DNA from: Dehalococcoides mccartyi 195
Lineage (GTDB): Bacteria; Chloroflexota; Dehalococcoidia; Dehalococcoidales; Dehalococcoidaceae
DNA: 64,000 bases
Reading direction: 5' to 3'
Assembly (NCBI RefSeq): GCF_000011905.1
Contig: NC_002936.3
Coordinates: 124,001 to 188,000, forward strand
Made by a program: the position numbers and the translations under genes. The notes under the pieces were generated by a model. It was not told where the DNA came from. It was given only the letters and a program-made list of their open reading frames with translations, and searched no databases. Of this stretch, positions 9,577 to 17,869 are shown piece after piece (position 1 is the first letter of the stretch; each line of letters starts with the position of its first letter).

Positions 9577-11322
9577 ATGGCCAGAAGCCTTAAATGGCGT
9601 TTAATAAGCCTGTTTTGCCTGCTTATTGCCGCTAGCGTGGGTCTGCTCAGCATTTTCCTGTCCAATCATCTGGAGAACTCTTATCTGGACAATTTGCAGT
9701 CCCGCCTTGTTCAGGAAGCCACGCTGCTTTCAGAGATAGTGCCGGAGCATATTTCTGAAGACCCGGACAGTTTTGATGCTTATATTAAGGAACTGGGAGC
9801 CTCGCTGGATATACGGCTGACTGTTATAGACCCCGGCGGTCAGGTGCTGGCAGATTCACTCCAGTCACCCTCGGACATGGAGAATCACTCTACCAGAGTT
9901 GAGTTTATTGATGCTTTAAAAAACGGCCTTGGCACCAGTGTTCATCAGTCTGCCAGTCTGGGATATGAAATGCTGTACGTGGCTATCCCGGTTAAAAGCG
10001 GGACAGAGGTACTGGCGGTAGTGCGGGTGGCCTTGCCGGTAGAAGAAGTATACGCGGCGGTGGGGGATGTAGACCGGACTATTTTGCTGAGTGCCTTAAT
10101 AAGCATACTGGCGGCCGGGCTTTTAGCAGTTTGGGTAGCGGCCAGCCTGACCCGCCCGATTAAGGAACTCACCGCTATTGCCCGGCGTATTGCCCGGGGG
10201 CAGATGGATGCCGTTCAGATAGAGGTAAGCGGCAAAGGTGAAATGGAAGAACTGGCCCATGCCTTCCGCCTGATGACGGAACGCCTGCGTGACAGCATAA
10301 ATGCAGTCAGCTCCGAGCGTGACCGCCTGTCAGCGGTACTGGAACGCATGGGTGACGGCATTTTCCTGCTGGACTGCGAAGGCACTATAAGCCTTTTAAA
10401 CCCGGCTGCCGAGCGGATATTTAAACTGGAAGCCGAACATGTAATAGGCCACAGCTTTGTGGAAGCAATACGTGACCATGAAATCCACTCTATTTTTGAG
10501 CATTCCAAATCCTCCGGCAAGCAGGAGATGGGTTTTGTAGAGCTTGCCTCCGGCAGGCGTTTTCTGGGTATTATTGCTACCCCGCTGGTCAGCCAGTCCG
10601 GTTATCTGGTGCTGGTGCAGGACCTTTCAGAGCTTCGGCGGCTGGAGAAGGTAAGGCGGGATTTTGTAGCCAATATTTCCCACGAATTACGCACCCCTAT
10701 CAGTTCCCTGAAACTGCTGACTGAAACCTTGCAGGAGGGGGCGGCATCTGATGCTGCGGTTGCGGCCGGGTTTATTGAAAAAATCCACCTTGAGGTAGAT
10801 AAACTGGCCCAGCTGGTTACCGAACTGAGTGACCTTTCCGCTATAGAAAGCGGCCAGGCGGTTTTAAACCTCCAGCCGGGAGATATTTCCACAGCTATAA
10901 AACTGGCAGCCGCCAGGCTTAGCCCCCAGGCGGAACGGGCAGGTATAAGCCTTGGGGTAGAACTGCCCGAAACCCTGCCGCAGGTAAAGCTGGACGAAAA
11001 CCGGATTGAACAAGTGCTGGTAAATCTGGTGCATAATGCCATCAAGTTTACCCCCAAGGGCGGCCGGATAAAGATTGGTGCCCGCACCCAGGGGCAGATA
11101 CTGGTAGTATATGTATCTGACAGCGGCATAGGTATACCCGAAGATGATTTGACCAGAGTATTTGAGCGTTTTTACAAAGTGGATAAAGCCCGTTCCGGCG
11201 GCGGTACAGGTTTGGGACTGGCTATTTCCAAGCATATAGTGCAGGCACACGGCGGGAACATCTGGGCAGAAAGCCGCTACGGCAAGGGGGCAACCTTCAG
11301 TTTCAGCCTGCCGCTTGGCTGA
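9577..11322 (+). CDS. phoR: PhoR-type phosphate sensor histidine kinase
   Basis: A 581-residue kinase. It has an N-terminal membrane helix (residues 7-29), an extracytoplasmic domain to about 165, a second helix (IILLSALISILAAGLLAVWVA), a HAMP linker, a PAS domain (about 250-350), HisKA with the phospho-acceptor in FVANISHELRTPISSL, and HATPase with NLVHNAIKF, DSGIGIPE and GTGLGLAISKHIV. It is paired with the regulator immediately upstream, and a terminator follows at 11350-11378. It presumably senses phosphate via Pst/PhoU as PhoR does elsewhere. Confidence 0.87.
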   Translation: MARSLKWRLISLFCLLIAASVGLLSIFLSNHLENSYLDNLQSRLVQEATLLSEIVPEHISEDPDSFDAYIKELGASLDIRLTVIDPGGQVLADSLQSPSDMENHSTRVEFIDALKNGLGTSVHQSASLGYEMLYVAIPVKSGTEVLAVVRVALPVEEVYAAVGDVDRTILLSALISILAAGLLAVWVAASLTRPIKELTAIARRIARGQMDAVQIEVSGKGEMEELAHAFRLMTERLRDSINAVSSERDRLSAVLERMGDGIFLLDCEGTISLLNPAAERIFKLEAEHVIGHSFVEAIRDHEIHSIFEHSKSSGKQEMGFVELASGRRFLGIIATPLVSQSGYLVLVQDLSELRRLEKVRRDFVANISHELRTPISSLKLLTETLQEGAASDAAVAAGFIEKIHLEVDKLAQLVTELSDLSAIESGQAVLNLQPGDISTAIKLAAARLSPQAERAGISLGVELPETLPQVKLDENRIEQVLVNLVHNAIKFTPKGGRIKIGARTQGQILVVYVSDSGIGIPEDDLTRVFERFYKVDKARSGGGTGLGLAISKHIVQAHGGNIWAESRYGKGATFSFSLPLG

Positions 11323-11349
11323 GTATTTTCTTACACCCGTTAGTTTATA

Positions 11350-11378
11350 AACCAGCTCTATCAGGGCTGGTTTTTTTA
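11350..11378 (+). terminator. Rho-independent terminator after phoBR
   Basis: Stem AACCAGC / GCTGGTT with a 9-nt loop, followed by a run of seven Ts. It separates the phoBR unit from the mgsA-pst operon. Confidence 0.9.
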
Positions 11379-11397
11379 TTATTCCGGTATTTCAAGA

Positions 11398-11459
11398 TTT
11401 TTACATAACCTTAACAAATCCTTTATATAGCCTTAATCTTGGAGATTTAAACTGATAAT
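11398..11459 (+). promoter_or_regulatory. Pho-box-like tandem repeats and promoter before mgsA-pst
   Basis: Three 11-bp units begin at 11409, 11420 and 11431 (CCTTAACAAAT, CCTTTATATAG, CCTTAATCTTG), with a weaker possible unit from 11398. PhoB/PhoP proteins bind 11-bp-spaced direct repeats. A -10-like GATAAT lies at 11454-11459, 17 bp after the CCTTAA at 11431-11436, so the last repeat would occupy the -35 region, as at class II Pho promoters. The repeats are seen directly; binding by the neighbouring regulator is inferred. Confidence 0.65.
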
Positions 11460-11504
11460 GTGAATAAGGAAAGAGGAAAAGAAACAAGAAAGGAGGTGAA
11501 TATA

Positions 11505-11939
11505 ATGGAAAGAATAACTTTGGCTCTGGTAGCCCATGATAACAAGAAGCAGGAAATAGTAGACCTGGTAAAGAAGCACGAAACCGACTTGGCAGGTCTT
11601 AATCTGGTAGCCACCCGCACCACCGGTAAGCTCATTCAGGCCAGCACTGATCTGAATGTAAATTTACTCCAAAGCGGCCCTCTGGGAGGTGACCAGCAGA
11701 TTGGTGCCATGGTAGCCAGCGGGGTAGTAACGGCTATCATATTCCTTCGTGACCCCCTGACCGCCCAGCCCCATGAACCTGACATTTCCGCCCTGATGCG
11801 CGTGTGTGACGTACATAACGTACCCTTAGCTACCAACGTATCTACCGCTGAAGCTGTTTTGCACCTTATATTCGAGCATCCGGAGGAACTTAAGGAGCAC
11901 AGGCTGAAGAGCCAGCTTTTAAATAGTTTAAACAGCTGA
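11505..11939 (+). CDS. mgsA: Methylglyoxal synthase
   Basis: Converts dihydroxyacetone phosphate to methylglyoxal plus inorganic phosphate. The family motifs [39 protein letters not shown] and the [12 protein letters not shown] segment are all present in a 144-residue protein. I chose the ATG at 11505 because a strong ribosome-binding site (AAGGAGGTGA) lies just upstream; the frame is open further upstream, but without such a site. It is the first gene after the Pho-box-like repeats and precedes pstS by 40 bp. That suggests phosphate-starvation control of an enzyme that releases phosphate. Confidence 0.88.
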   Translation: MERITLALVAHDNKKQEIVDLVKKHETDLAGLNLVATRTTGKLIQASTDLNVNLLQSGPLGGDQQIGAMVASGVVTAIIFLRDPLTAQPHEPDISALMRVCDVHNVPLATNVSTAEAVLHLIFEHPEELKEHRLKSQLLNSLNS

Positions 11940-11979
11940 TACAGGTTTACAGAATAAATAACCATAGAAGGAAGGAAAA

Positions 11980-12846
11980 TTGAACAAGTTAGTAACCAAG
12001 AAAAAGATTATGCTGCCTGTTACCGCCGTAATGCTGCTGGCACTGGGCGTGGCAGGATGCAGCAACGATGACGAAGCCGACAACAACGATGATAATAATG
12101 ACAACACCCCCACTCTCTCAGGAACTATCAACGAAGCCGGTTCCACCACCGTTCAGCCTCTGGCTGAAAAACTGGCAGCCGCTTTCAAAGTTCTTTACCC
12201 GAATGTTAACGTGGTAATAGGCGGCGGCGGTTCTTCAGTAGGTGTTAAATCAGCAACTGACGGCACGGTAGAAATTGGTGCTGTCTCACGCGAACTAAAA
12301 GACACCGAGACCGGCCTGACCAAATACCTCCTGGCCAAAGACGGCATTGCCATCGTAGTTCACCCTGACAATACTGCGGTGGCTAATCTGACCGTAGACC
12401 AGGTACGGGATATCTTCTCCGGTGTTATAACCAACTGGAGCCAGGTAGGCGGCCCTGACAAAGCAATCCATGTAATGGCCCGTGAAGAAGGCTCCGGCAC
12501 CCGGACTGCCTTTGAGGAACTGGTAATGGGTGAGGATGTACGGATTGTAGCCAATGCAGTCCTTCAGAACTCCAACGGCGCTCTTAAGACCGCTCTAGCC
12601 GGTGACAAAGATGCCATAGGCTTTATCTCCTTCGGCTATATAGATTCAAGCGTAAAAGCCTTGAGCATAAACGGTATAGCTGCTACCTCCGAGAATGGTA
12701 AAAACGGTACTTACCCCATTATCCGCCCGCTCTACTTCCTGACCAAAGGCACTCCCAGCGAACTGGTACAGGCCTTCCTGGACTACTGTATGAGCGATGC
12801 AGTCCAGCAGATAATAACTGAAGAAGGTTACTTATCTGTAAACTAA
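11980..12846 (+). CDS. pstS: Phosphate ABC transporter substrate-binding lipoprotein
   Basis: Captures phosphate outside the membrane for PstCAB. It starts with TTG at 11980, preceded by AGGAAGG. The 288-residue protein has a basic N-terminus, a hydrophobic helix and a lipobox (LGVAGC), then an Asp/Asn-rich linker and the PstS fold with GSTTVQPL, GGGSSVGVKS and REEGSGTRTAF phosphate-binding segments. A perfect hairpin without a T-run follows at 12878-12902, before pstC. Confidence 0.93.
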   Translation: MNKLVTKKKIMLPVTAVMLLALGVAGCSNDDEADNNDDNNDNTPTLSGTINEAGSTTVQPLAEKLAAAFKVLYPNVNVVIGGGGSSVGVKSATDGTVEIGAVSRELKDTETGLTKYLLAKDGIAIVVHPDNTAVANLTVDQVRDIFSGVITNWSQVGGPDKAIHVMAREEGSGTRTAFEELVMGEDVRIVANAVLQNSNGALKTALAGDKDAIGFISFGYIDSSVKALSINGIAATSENGKNGTYPIIRPLYFLTKGTPSELVQAFLDYCMSDAVQQIITEEGYLSVN

Positions 12847-12877
12847 GCCCGGGTCGGGTAAATTAGGTAATCACAAT

Positions 12878-12902
12878 GGGCAGAGACCAAAAATCTCTGC
12901 CC
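12878..12902 (+). other. Intercistronic hairpin between pstS and pstC
   Basis: Perfect 9-bp stem GGGCAGAGA / TCTCTGCCC with a 7-nt loop and no T-tract. A hairpin between a binding-protein gene and its permease genes commonly protects the upstream message and lowers downstream expression, giving more PstS than PstC. The structure is seen; the effect is inferred. Confidence 0.6.
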
Positions 12903-12920
12903 GGACTGGTTTAAAGGGAA

Positions 12921-13781
12921 ATGTTGCCGAGATATTTTACTGATAAATTAGCCAAATACGGGGTTCTTATTACCGCCCTTGTCTCCATACTGGTACTGCT
13001 GGCTATTGCGGTATTTATCATTCAGGGGGGGCTGCCCTTATTCAGCGCAGTAAACCCCTTTGATTTCCTGTTCGGACAGAGCTGGAGCCCCACCTATGAC
13101 GAATACGGCATATTATCCATGATAGTGGGTTCTCTGCTGGTTACTCTGGGGTCAATGGTGATTGCAGTGCCGCTGGGTATTGCCTGTGCTATTTTGCTGG
13201 CAGAGGTTGCCCCCCAAAGGGTGCGTAATTTGCTTCGTCCGGCAGTTGAGCTGCTGGTGGGTATTCCCTCTGTGGTTTATGGTCTGGTAGGTATAATGGT
13301 AATTGTACCGGCCATTAGAAATCTGGGGGGTACGGGCTATTCCGTACTGGCGGCAGTGCTGGTGCTTTCAATCATGGTCTTACCCACTATTATCAGCATC
13401 TCCGAAGACAGCCTCCGGGCTGTGCCCCGCACTTACCGGGATGGGTCTTTGGCACTGGGTGCCAGCCAATGGCAGACTATCTGGCACATGCTGCTGCCGG
13501 CTGCCCGCTCAGGGGTAGGGGCAAGCATAGTGCTGGGTATGGGCAGAGCCATCGGCGAAACTATGGCTATGATTATGGTCATAGGAAATGCGGTTATTAT
13601 TCCTACTTCTCCCCTTGATCCGGCCAGAACGCTGACCGGCAATATTGCGGTAGAGATAAATTATGCGGCAGGCCTGCATGAAAATGCCCTTTTTGCCACC
13701 GGTTTGGTGCTCCTTATCTTGATACTTATACTAAATAGTTTGGCCACTCTGGCGCTGAAGCGGGGTGAACAACATGCTTAA
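12921..13781 (+). CDS. pstC: Phosphate ABC transporter permease PstC
   Basis: Integral membrane permease of 286 residues with about six membrane segments. The cytoplasmic EAA-loop motif that contacts the ATPase is seen in REDGSLALGASQWQTIWHMLLPAA with D in place of A in its second position, and the GIPSVVYGLVG segment is typical of PstC. The start at 12921 has its purine-rich site (AAAGGGAA) unusually close, so a TTG one codon later is possible. The end overlaps pstA, which implies coupled translation. Confidence 0.92.
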   Translation: MLPRYFTDKLAKYGVLITALVSILVLLAIAVFIIQGGLPLFSAVNPFDFLFGQSWSPTYDEYGILSMIVGSLLVTLGSMVIAVPLGIACAILLAEVAPQRVRNLLRPAVELLVGIPSVVYGLVGIMVIVPAIRNLGGTGYSVLAAVLVLSIMVLPTIISISEDSLRAVPRTYRDGSLALGASQWQTIWHMLLPAARSGVGASIVLGMGRAIGETMAMIMVIGNAVIIPTSPLDPARTLTGNIAVEINYAAGLHENALFATGLVLLILILILNSLATLALKRGEQHA

Positions 13782-14625
13782 ATTTTCCTCCCGCAGTACC
13801 CAGAAAGTGGCATTTACAATATTATGGGCGGCAGGCATTATTACTTTGCTAGTTCTGCTGCTTATCATAGGTTATATTATTGTACGTGGGCTGCCCGGTT
13901 TCTCCTGGGATTTCCTGATTACCCCGCCGGCTGGCGGTCTGGCAGGAGAGGGGGGTATTTCCTCTACAATTGTGACTACTCTTTATCTGGTCGGGCTGAC
14001 CCTGCTGATACTGGTACCGGTGGGTATCGGGGCGGCTATATACCTGGTGGAATATGCACCGGACAACCGCCTGACCCGGTTTATACGTTATGGAGTTCAA
14101 ACTCTGGCGGGTGTGCCTTCTATCCTGTTTGGTTTGTTCGGGTTTGCTCTGTTTGTGACCGCCCTTCATTTCCGCTTTTCCATACTTTCGGGCGCTCTTA
14201 CCCTGGCCTGTCTGCTGCTGCCGGTGCTTATTACCGCTACCGAAGAAGCCTTAAAGGCTGTCCCCCGCTCTTACCGGGCAGGGGCTATGGCTCTGGGGGC
14301 TACCAAGTGGCAGGCGGTGACCCATGTAATACTGCCGGCGGCTTTGCCTGGTATTGCAACCGGGGTAATTCTGTGTGCCGGACGGGCATTGGGTGAGACC
14401 GCCTGTCTGTACGTGACTATGGGCGGGAGTGCCGCTATGCCGGAGTCACTTCTTTCAGGCGGGCGCTCACTGGCACTGCATGTCTTTTATCTGGCTACCG
14501 AAACCAACGCTATGGATAAAGCTATGGCGACAGCCGCAGTTTTAATAGTGATTATTGTAGGCTTAAACGGACTGACCAATTTTATTTCCCGGCGTTTCCA
14601 GAAACGCATCTGCGGAGGAGTTTAA
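13774..14625 (+). CDS. pstA: Phosphate ABC transporter permease PstA
   Basis: Partner permease to PstC, 283 residues from the ATG at 13774. A GTG at 13765 is also in frame, but the GGGGTG ribosome-binding sequence is better spaced for 13774, which overlaps the end of pstC by 8 bp. It has six hydrophobic segments, GVPSILFGLFG near the middle and the EAA-type loop YRAGAMALGATKWQAVTHVILPAALPG. The ATPase gene begins at the next base after its stop. Confidence 0.92.
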   Translation: MLKFSSRSTQKVAFTILWAAGIITLLVLLLIIGYIIVRGLPGFSWDFLITPPAGGLAGEGGISSTIVTTLYLVGLTLLILVPVGIGAAIYLVEYAPDNRLTRFIRYGVQTLAGVPSILFGLFGFALFVTALHFRFSILSGALTLACLLLPVLITATEEALKAVPRSYRAGAMALGATKWQAVTHVILPAALPGIATGVILCAGRALGETACLYVTMGGSAAMPESLLSGGRSLALHVFYLATETNAMDKAMATAAVLIVIIVGLNGLTNFISRRFQKRICGGV

Positions 14626-15381
14626 ATGGAACCTAAAATCAAAATCCGCGGTGTCAATTTTTTCTATCACCGCCACCAGGTACTTAAAAATATAAATATG
14701 GATTTCCCTGACCGCCAGATAACCGCCATTATCGGCCCTTCGGGATGCGGCAAAAGTACCCTTTTACGCGCCCTTAACCGGATGAATGACCTGGTCAGCG
14801 GGGCCAGGCTGGAGGGTGAGGTACTGCTGGATAATGAAAATGTTTATTCCCCCAACCTGGACGTGGTCAATCTCCGCAAGCGGGTAGGTATGGTCTTTCA
14901 GCAGCCAAATCCCTTTCCCAAAAGCATTTTTGACAATGTGGCTTTCGGTCCGCGGATGCTGGGTATTACTGCCCAGTCCCGTTTGAATGAGATAGTGGAA
15001 AAAAGCCTGCATCAGGCGGCACTCTGGGATGAGGTTAAGGATAACCTGCATAAATCAGGCATGGCCCTTTCCGGCGGCCAGCAGCAAAGGCTGTGTATTG
15101 CCAGAGTGCTGGCGGTAGAGCCGGAAGTTATCCTGATGGATGAGCCCTGTTCCGCCCTTGACCCTGTAAGCACTATGCGGATTGAAGAATTGATGCAGGA
15201 ACTGAAACAGAACTATACTATAGCTATAGTCACCCACAATATGCAGCAAGCCGCCCGTGCTTCAGACTGGACAGGCTTTCTGCTGACGGGTGACCTGATT
15301 GAATACGGGCGTACCGGTGAGATTTTTTCCCGTCCCAAGGACAAACGCACCGAAGACTATATTACCGGCCGGTTCGGTTAG
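14626..15381 (+). CDS. pstB: Phosphate ABC transporter ATPase PstB
   Basis: ATP-hydrolysing subunit of the Pst importer, 251 residues. Walker A is GPSGCGKST, the Q-loop is VFQQPNPFP, the signature is LSGGQQQRL, Walker B is [13 protein letters not shown] and the switch His is in VTHNMQQA. The RALNRMNDL segment after Walker A is characteristic of PstB. It directly abuts pstA and is 12 bp before phoU. Confidence 0.95.
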   Translation: MEPKIKIRGVNFFYHRHQVLKNINMDFPDRQITAIIGPSGCGKSTLLRALNRMNDLVSGARLEGEVLLDNENVYSPNLDVVNLRKRVGMVFQQPNPFPKSIFDNVAFGPRMLGITAQSRLNEIVEKSLHQAALWDEVKDNLHKSGMALSGGQQQRLCIARVLAVEPEVILMDEPCSALDPVSTMRIEELMQELKQNYTIAIVTHNMQQAARASDWTGFLLTGDLIEYGRTGEIFSRPKDKRTEDYITGRFG

Positions 15382-15393
15382 AGGAGAGTTATT

Positions 15394-16059
15394 ATGCCGC
15401 GAATGGGATTTGACCGCCACCTTAGGGAACTTGAGGATGATATGCTCCTTTTGGGTAGCATGGTAGGCAAGGCTGTTGACCGCTCTATGCAGTCTATGAA
15501 AGAGCGGGATTTGGAGCTGGCCAAACAGGTTATAGAAGAAGACAAACTTATTAACCAAAAACGCTTTGAGATAGAAGAAAAAAGCGTAGAGCTTATGGCT
15601 ACCCAGCAGCCGATGGCCCGCGACTTAAGGATAATAGTAGCTGTACTTAACATAATAGTTGACCTTGAAAGAATTGGCGACCATGCCGAAGGTAATGCTA
15701 AAATAGCCCTGATGCTGGGTGAAGAGCCGCCTTTAAAGCCGCTCATTGACCTGCCCCGCATGGCCTCCAAAACAGAGGAAATGCTAAACCGGGCGCTGGG
15801 GGCTTTTGTCCGGCGTGATTCCGCCGAAGCTTTGCGGGTAATAGACGAAGATGACGAAGTAGACGGCCTGTATAACCAGATTTTCCGGGAACTGCTGGTT
15901 TTTATGGCCGAAGACCCCCATACTATCTCCCGGGCAACCCGCCTTATCTGGGCAGCCCATAATCTGGAAAGGAGTGCGGACCGGGTTACCAATATTTGCG
16001 AAAGGGTACTCTTTGTGATTACTGGTAAATCTGAAGAGTTTGGTTCATCAAAGTACTAA
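15394..16059 (+). CDS. phoU: Phosphate uptake regulator PhoU
   Basis: A 221-residue helical protein made of two three-helix PhoU repeats. Metal-binding E/DxxxD-type motifs are seen in DLERIGDHAEGNAK in the first half and NLERSADRVTNICER in the second. PhoU links the Pst transporter to the PhoR kinase and represses the regulon when phosphate is plentiful. It is preceded by GAGGAGAG and ends 1 bp before the next gene. Confidence 0.93.
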   Translation: MPRMGFDRHLRELEDDMLLLGSMVGKAVDRSMQSMKERDLELAKQVIEEDKLINQKRFEIEEKSVELMATQQPMARDLRIIVAVLNIIVDLERIGDHAEGNAKIALMLGEEPPLKPLIDLPRMASKTEEMLNRALGAFVRRDSAEALRVIDEDDEVDGLYNQIFRELLVFMAEDPHTISRATRLIWAAHNLERSADRVTNICERVLFVITGKSEEFGSSKY

Positions 16060-16060
16060 T

Positions 16061-16480
16061 ATGGAAAATAAAAAACAGATATTGTTCGTGTGTTTGCATA
16101 ATGCCGGCCGTTCTCAGGCCGCCGAAGTTATCTTTAATCATCTGGCCGGGGGTAAGGCTCTGGCGGTTTCGGCTGGTACCGAACCTTCGGCCGCTCTCAA
16201 CCCGGAAGTGGTGACGGTGCTTAAGGAAGACTACGGTATAAATGCAGGTGGTCTCAAACCCAAAATGCTAAGTCAGGATATGCTGGATAGTGCCAGCCGG
16301 GTCATCAGTATGGGGTGTGATGTTACTCTGTCCTGCCCGGGGCATCTGTACGGCAAGGAAGATTGGGGCATAACCGACCCGCGGGGTAAAAATCTGGCAG
16401 AAGTCCGCCTGATAGTGGGAAGTATCCGCCAAAAGGTGGAAAAACTGCTGGATGAGCTTGGTATAAAATACCAAGTTTAG
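16061..16480 (+). CDS. ArsC-type arsenate reductase / low-molecular-weight phosphatase-like protein
   Basis: A 139-residue protein of the LMW protein-tyrosine-phosphatase / thioredoxin-coupled arsenate reductase superfamily. The catalytic CX5R loop is CLHNAGRSQ near the N-terminus and the general-acid DP motif is ITDPRGKN near the C-terminus. The ATG at 16061 is chosen over an upstream TTG because it begins directly before the conserved first strand and just after the phoU stop. Position in the pst operon suggests either arsenate protection, since arsenate enters through phosphate transporters, or phosphatase signalling. The downstream Cys pair of classic ArsC is not clear. Confidence 0.75.
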   Translation: MENKKQILFVCLHNAGRSQAAEVIFNHLAGGKALAVSAGTEPSAALNPEVVTVLKEDYGINAGGLKPKMLSQDMLDSASRVISMGCDVTLSCPGHLYGKEDWGITDPRGKNLAEVRLIVGSIRQKVEKLLDELGIKYQV

Positions 16481-16533
16481 CAGTCCGGGGTATTGGCGGC
16501 GGCAGTTGCCGTATCTTCCGGATATTAAGTGGT

Positions 16534-17088
16534 TTATCTAAATAGCAGATAATCATTGCGCAGCAGCCCGCAGTATTCCACGTCTTCAAAAACACCGTTT
16601 TTCAGCAGGTGCTTGGGAAAGCTGCCTTCATGTTTAAACCCCGCTTTGGCCATTACCCGGCCTGAAGCGGGGTTTCTTGTGAGATAATAAGCCTGCAGCC
16701 GGTGCAGGTTCAAATCTAAAAAGGCATATCTTACCAGGGCTTGCAGTGCTTCGGTGGCATAGCCCTGGTTCCAGTAGGGTCTGCCAATCCAGTAGCCCAG
16801 TTCGGCCCGCTGGTGGGAAAAGCAGAACACCAGCCCGCAGGCACCCAGCAGATATCCGCTGTCTTTTTCAGTTACGGCAAAGTGCTGTTCGGTATTGGCA
16901 GCCAGTTTTTTGGGCTGGCTGTTTATCCATTTTACGGCCATTTCCGGCAGGTAGGGGTGGGGAATATTCAGGGTAGTGTCAGCTATCAGGGCATCGCCTG
17001 CCAGTTCGGCAACCATATCCGCATCTGCCCGGCTAAAAGGCCTCAGTACCAGGCGGGGTGTGCGGAGTGTAGTTTTGTAAAGAACCAT
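16534..17088 (-). CDS. GNAT-family N-acetyltransferase (RimJ/RimL type)
   Basis: A 184-residue acetyltransferase of the RimJ/RimL group. It begins with TPRLVLRPFSRADADMVAEL and contains GYWIGRPYWNQGYATEALQALVRYAF, the acetyl-CoA-binding region, and then NLHRLQAYYLTRNPASGRVMAKAGF, typical of this family. Such enzymes acetylate protein N-termini, amino acids or antibiotics; the substrate is unknown. It is convergent with the pst operon. Confidence 0.88.
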   Translation of the reverse strand: MVLYKTTLRTPRLVLRPFSRADADMVAELAGDALIADTTLNIPHPYLPEMAVKWINSQPKKLAANTEQHFAVTEKDSGYLLGACGLVFCFSHQRAELGYWIGRPYWNQGYATEALQALVRYAFLDLNLHRLQAYYLTRNPASGRVMAKAGFKHEGSFPKHLLKNGVFEDVEYCGLLRNDYLLFR

Positions 17089-17400
17089 GTCATTATTCCG
17101 AAATATTTTTTTGTATTATATCAGGGGTATTGTTATTTGGGGATAGCCAAGCCCTAAATTTTATGGTATTATATAAAAAGTATTAGTACCTTTCTTTACT
17201 CTATACGGCAATAACCTGTACATTTGGTAACTTGCTTACGAAGGGAAAACGGTGCTTATTGGCAAGCCCTTGCCTATTGTTTTGTCAGTTTGTAGCTGGA
17301 ATTATTATTCTGATTTGCTAATTTGATATCTTTTGCCGTTATATGCTAGTATTTAAAGGTCTTTTACGCCCCCTATTAAAATAACCGGAGTTACTTCAAT
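17089..17400 (+). promoter_or_regulatory. Upstream region of the hym operon with a candidate promoter
   Basis: About 310 bp without a gene between two divergent units. A possible sigma-70 promoter is TTGATA at 17323-17328 with TAGTAT at 17347-17352 (18-bp spacing). Nothing else distinctive is seen. The promoter call is weak and based only on sequence resemblance. Confidence 0.35.
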
Positions 17401-17868
17401 ATGGAAAGTATCTGGAAAGAAAAAGTAGACGGCGTCATTACCCAGAGCGGAAGCTCTCGGCTCTCTCTCCTTCCATGTTTGGAAGCGGTTCAGGAAGAAT
17501 GTGGCTATATACCCCATGAAGCTGTAAATTATTTGAGGGAATGCTTAAGCATTCCCTCTATTGATATTTACGGCATGATTACCTTTTATAGCCTGCTCTC
17601 CACCAACCAAAAGGGAAAGTACGTAATTCGCCTGTGTAATTCGCTGCCCTGTTACCTGAACGGTACAGAAAACATCCTGGATACCCTGGTGGATAATCTG
17701 GGTATCGAACCCGGTCAAACCACTCTGGACCAACGTTTTACCCTGGAGCTGGTCCCCTGTTTGGGATTATGTGACCAGTCACCGGCTATGGTAATAAACG
17801 GGGTGGTTTACGGAAAGCTGACTGCTCAGCTGGTAACCGAAGTCCTGGACGAATTGAGGACTTACTAA
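17401..17868 (+). CDS. hymA: NuoE/HymA-type [2Fe-2S] hydrogenase subunit
   Basis: A 155-residue thioredoxin-like [2Fe-2S] protein of the NuoE/HndA family. Four cluster ligands are visible: the pair in CNSLPCYLNG and the pair in CLGLCDQSP. It carries electrons within the soluble part of the Hym complex, next to the NuoF-like flavoprotein encoded one base after its stop. First gene of a four-gene operon. Confidence 0.9.
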   Translation: MESIWKEKVDGVITQSGSSRLSLLPCLEAVQEECGYIPHEAVNYLRECLSIPSIDIYGMITFYSLLSTNQKGKYVIRLCNSLPCYLNGTENILDTLVDNLGIEPGQTTLDQRFTLELVPCLGLCDQSPAMVINGVVYGKLTAQLVTEVLDELRTY

Positions 17869-17869
17869 A

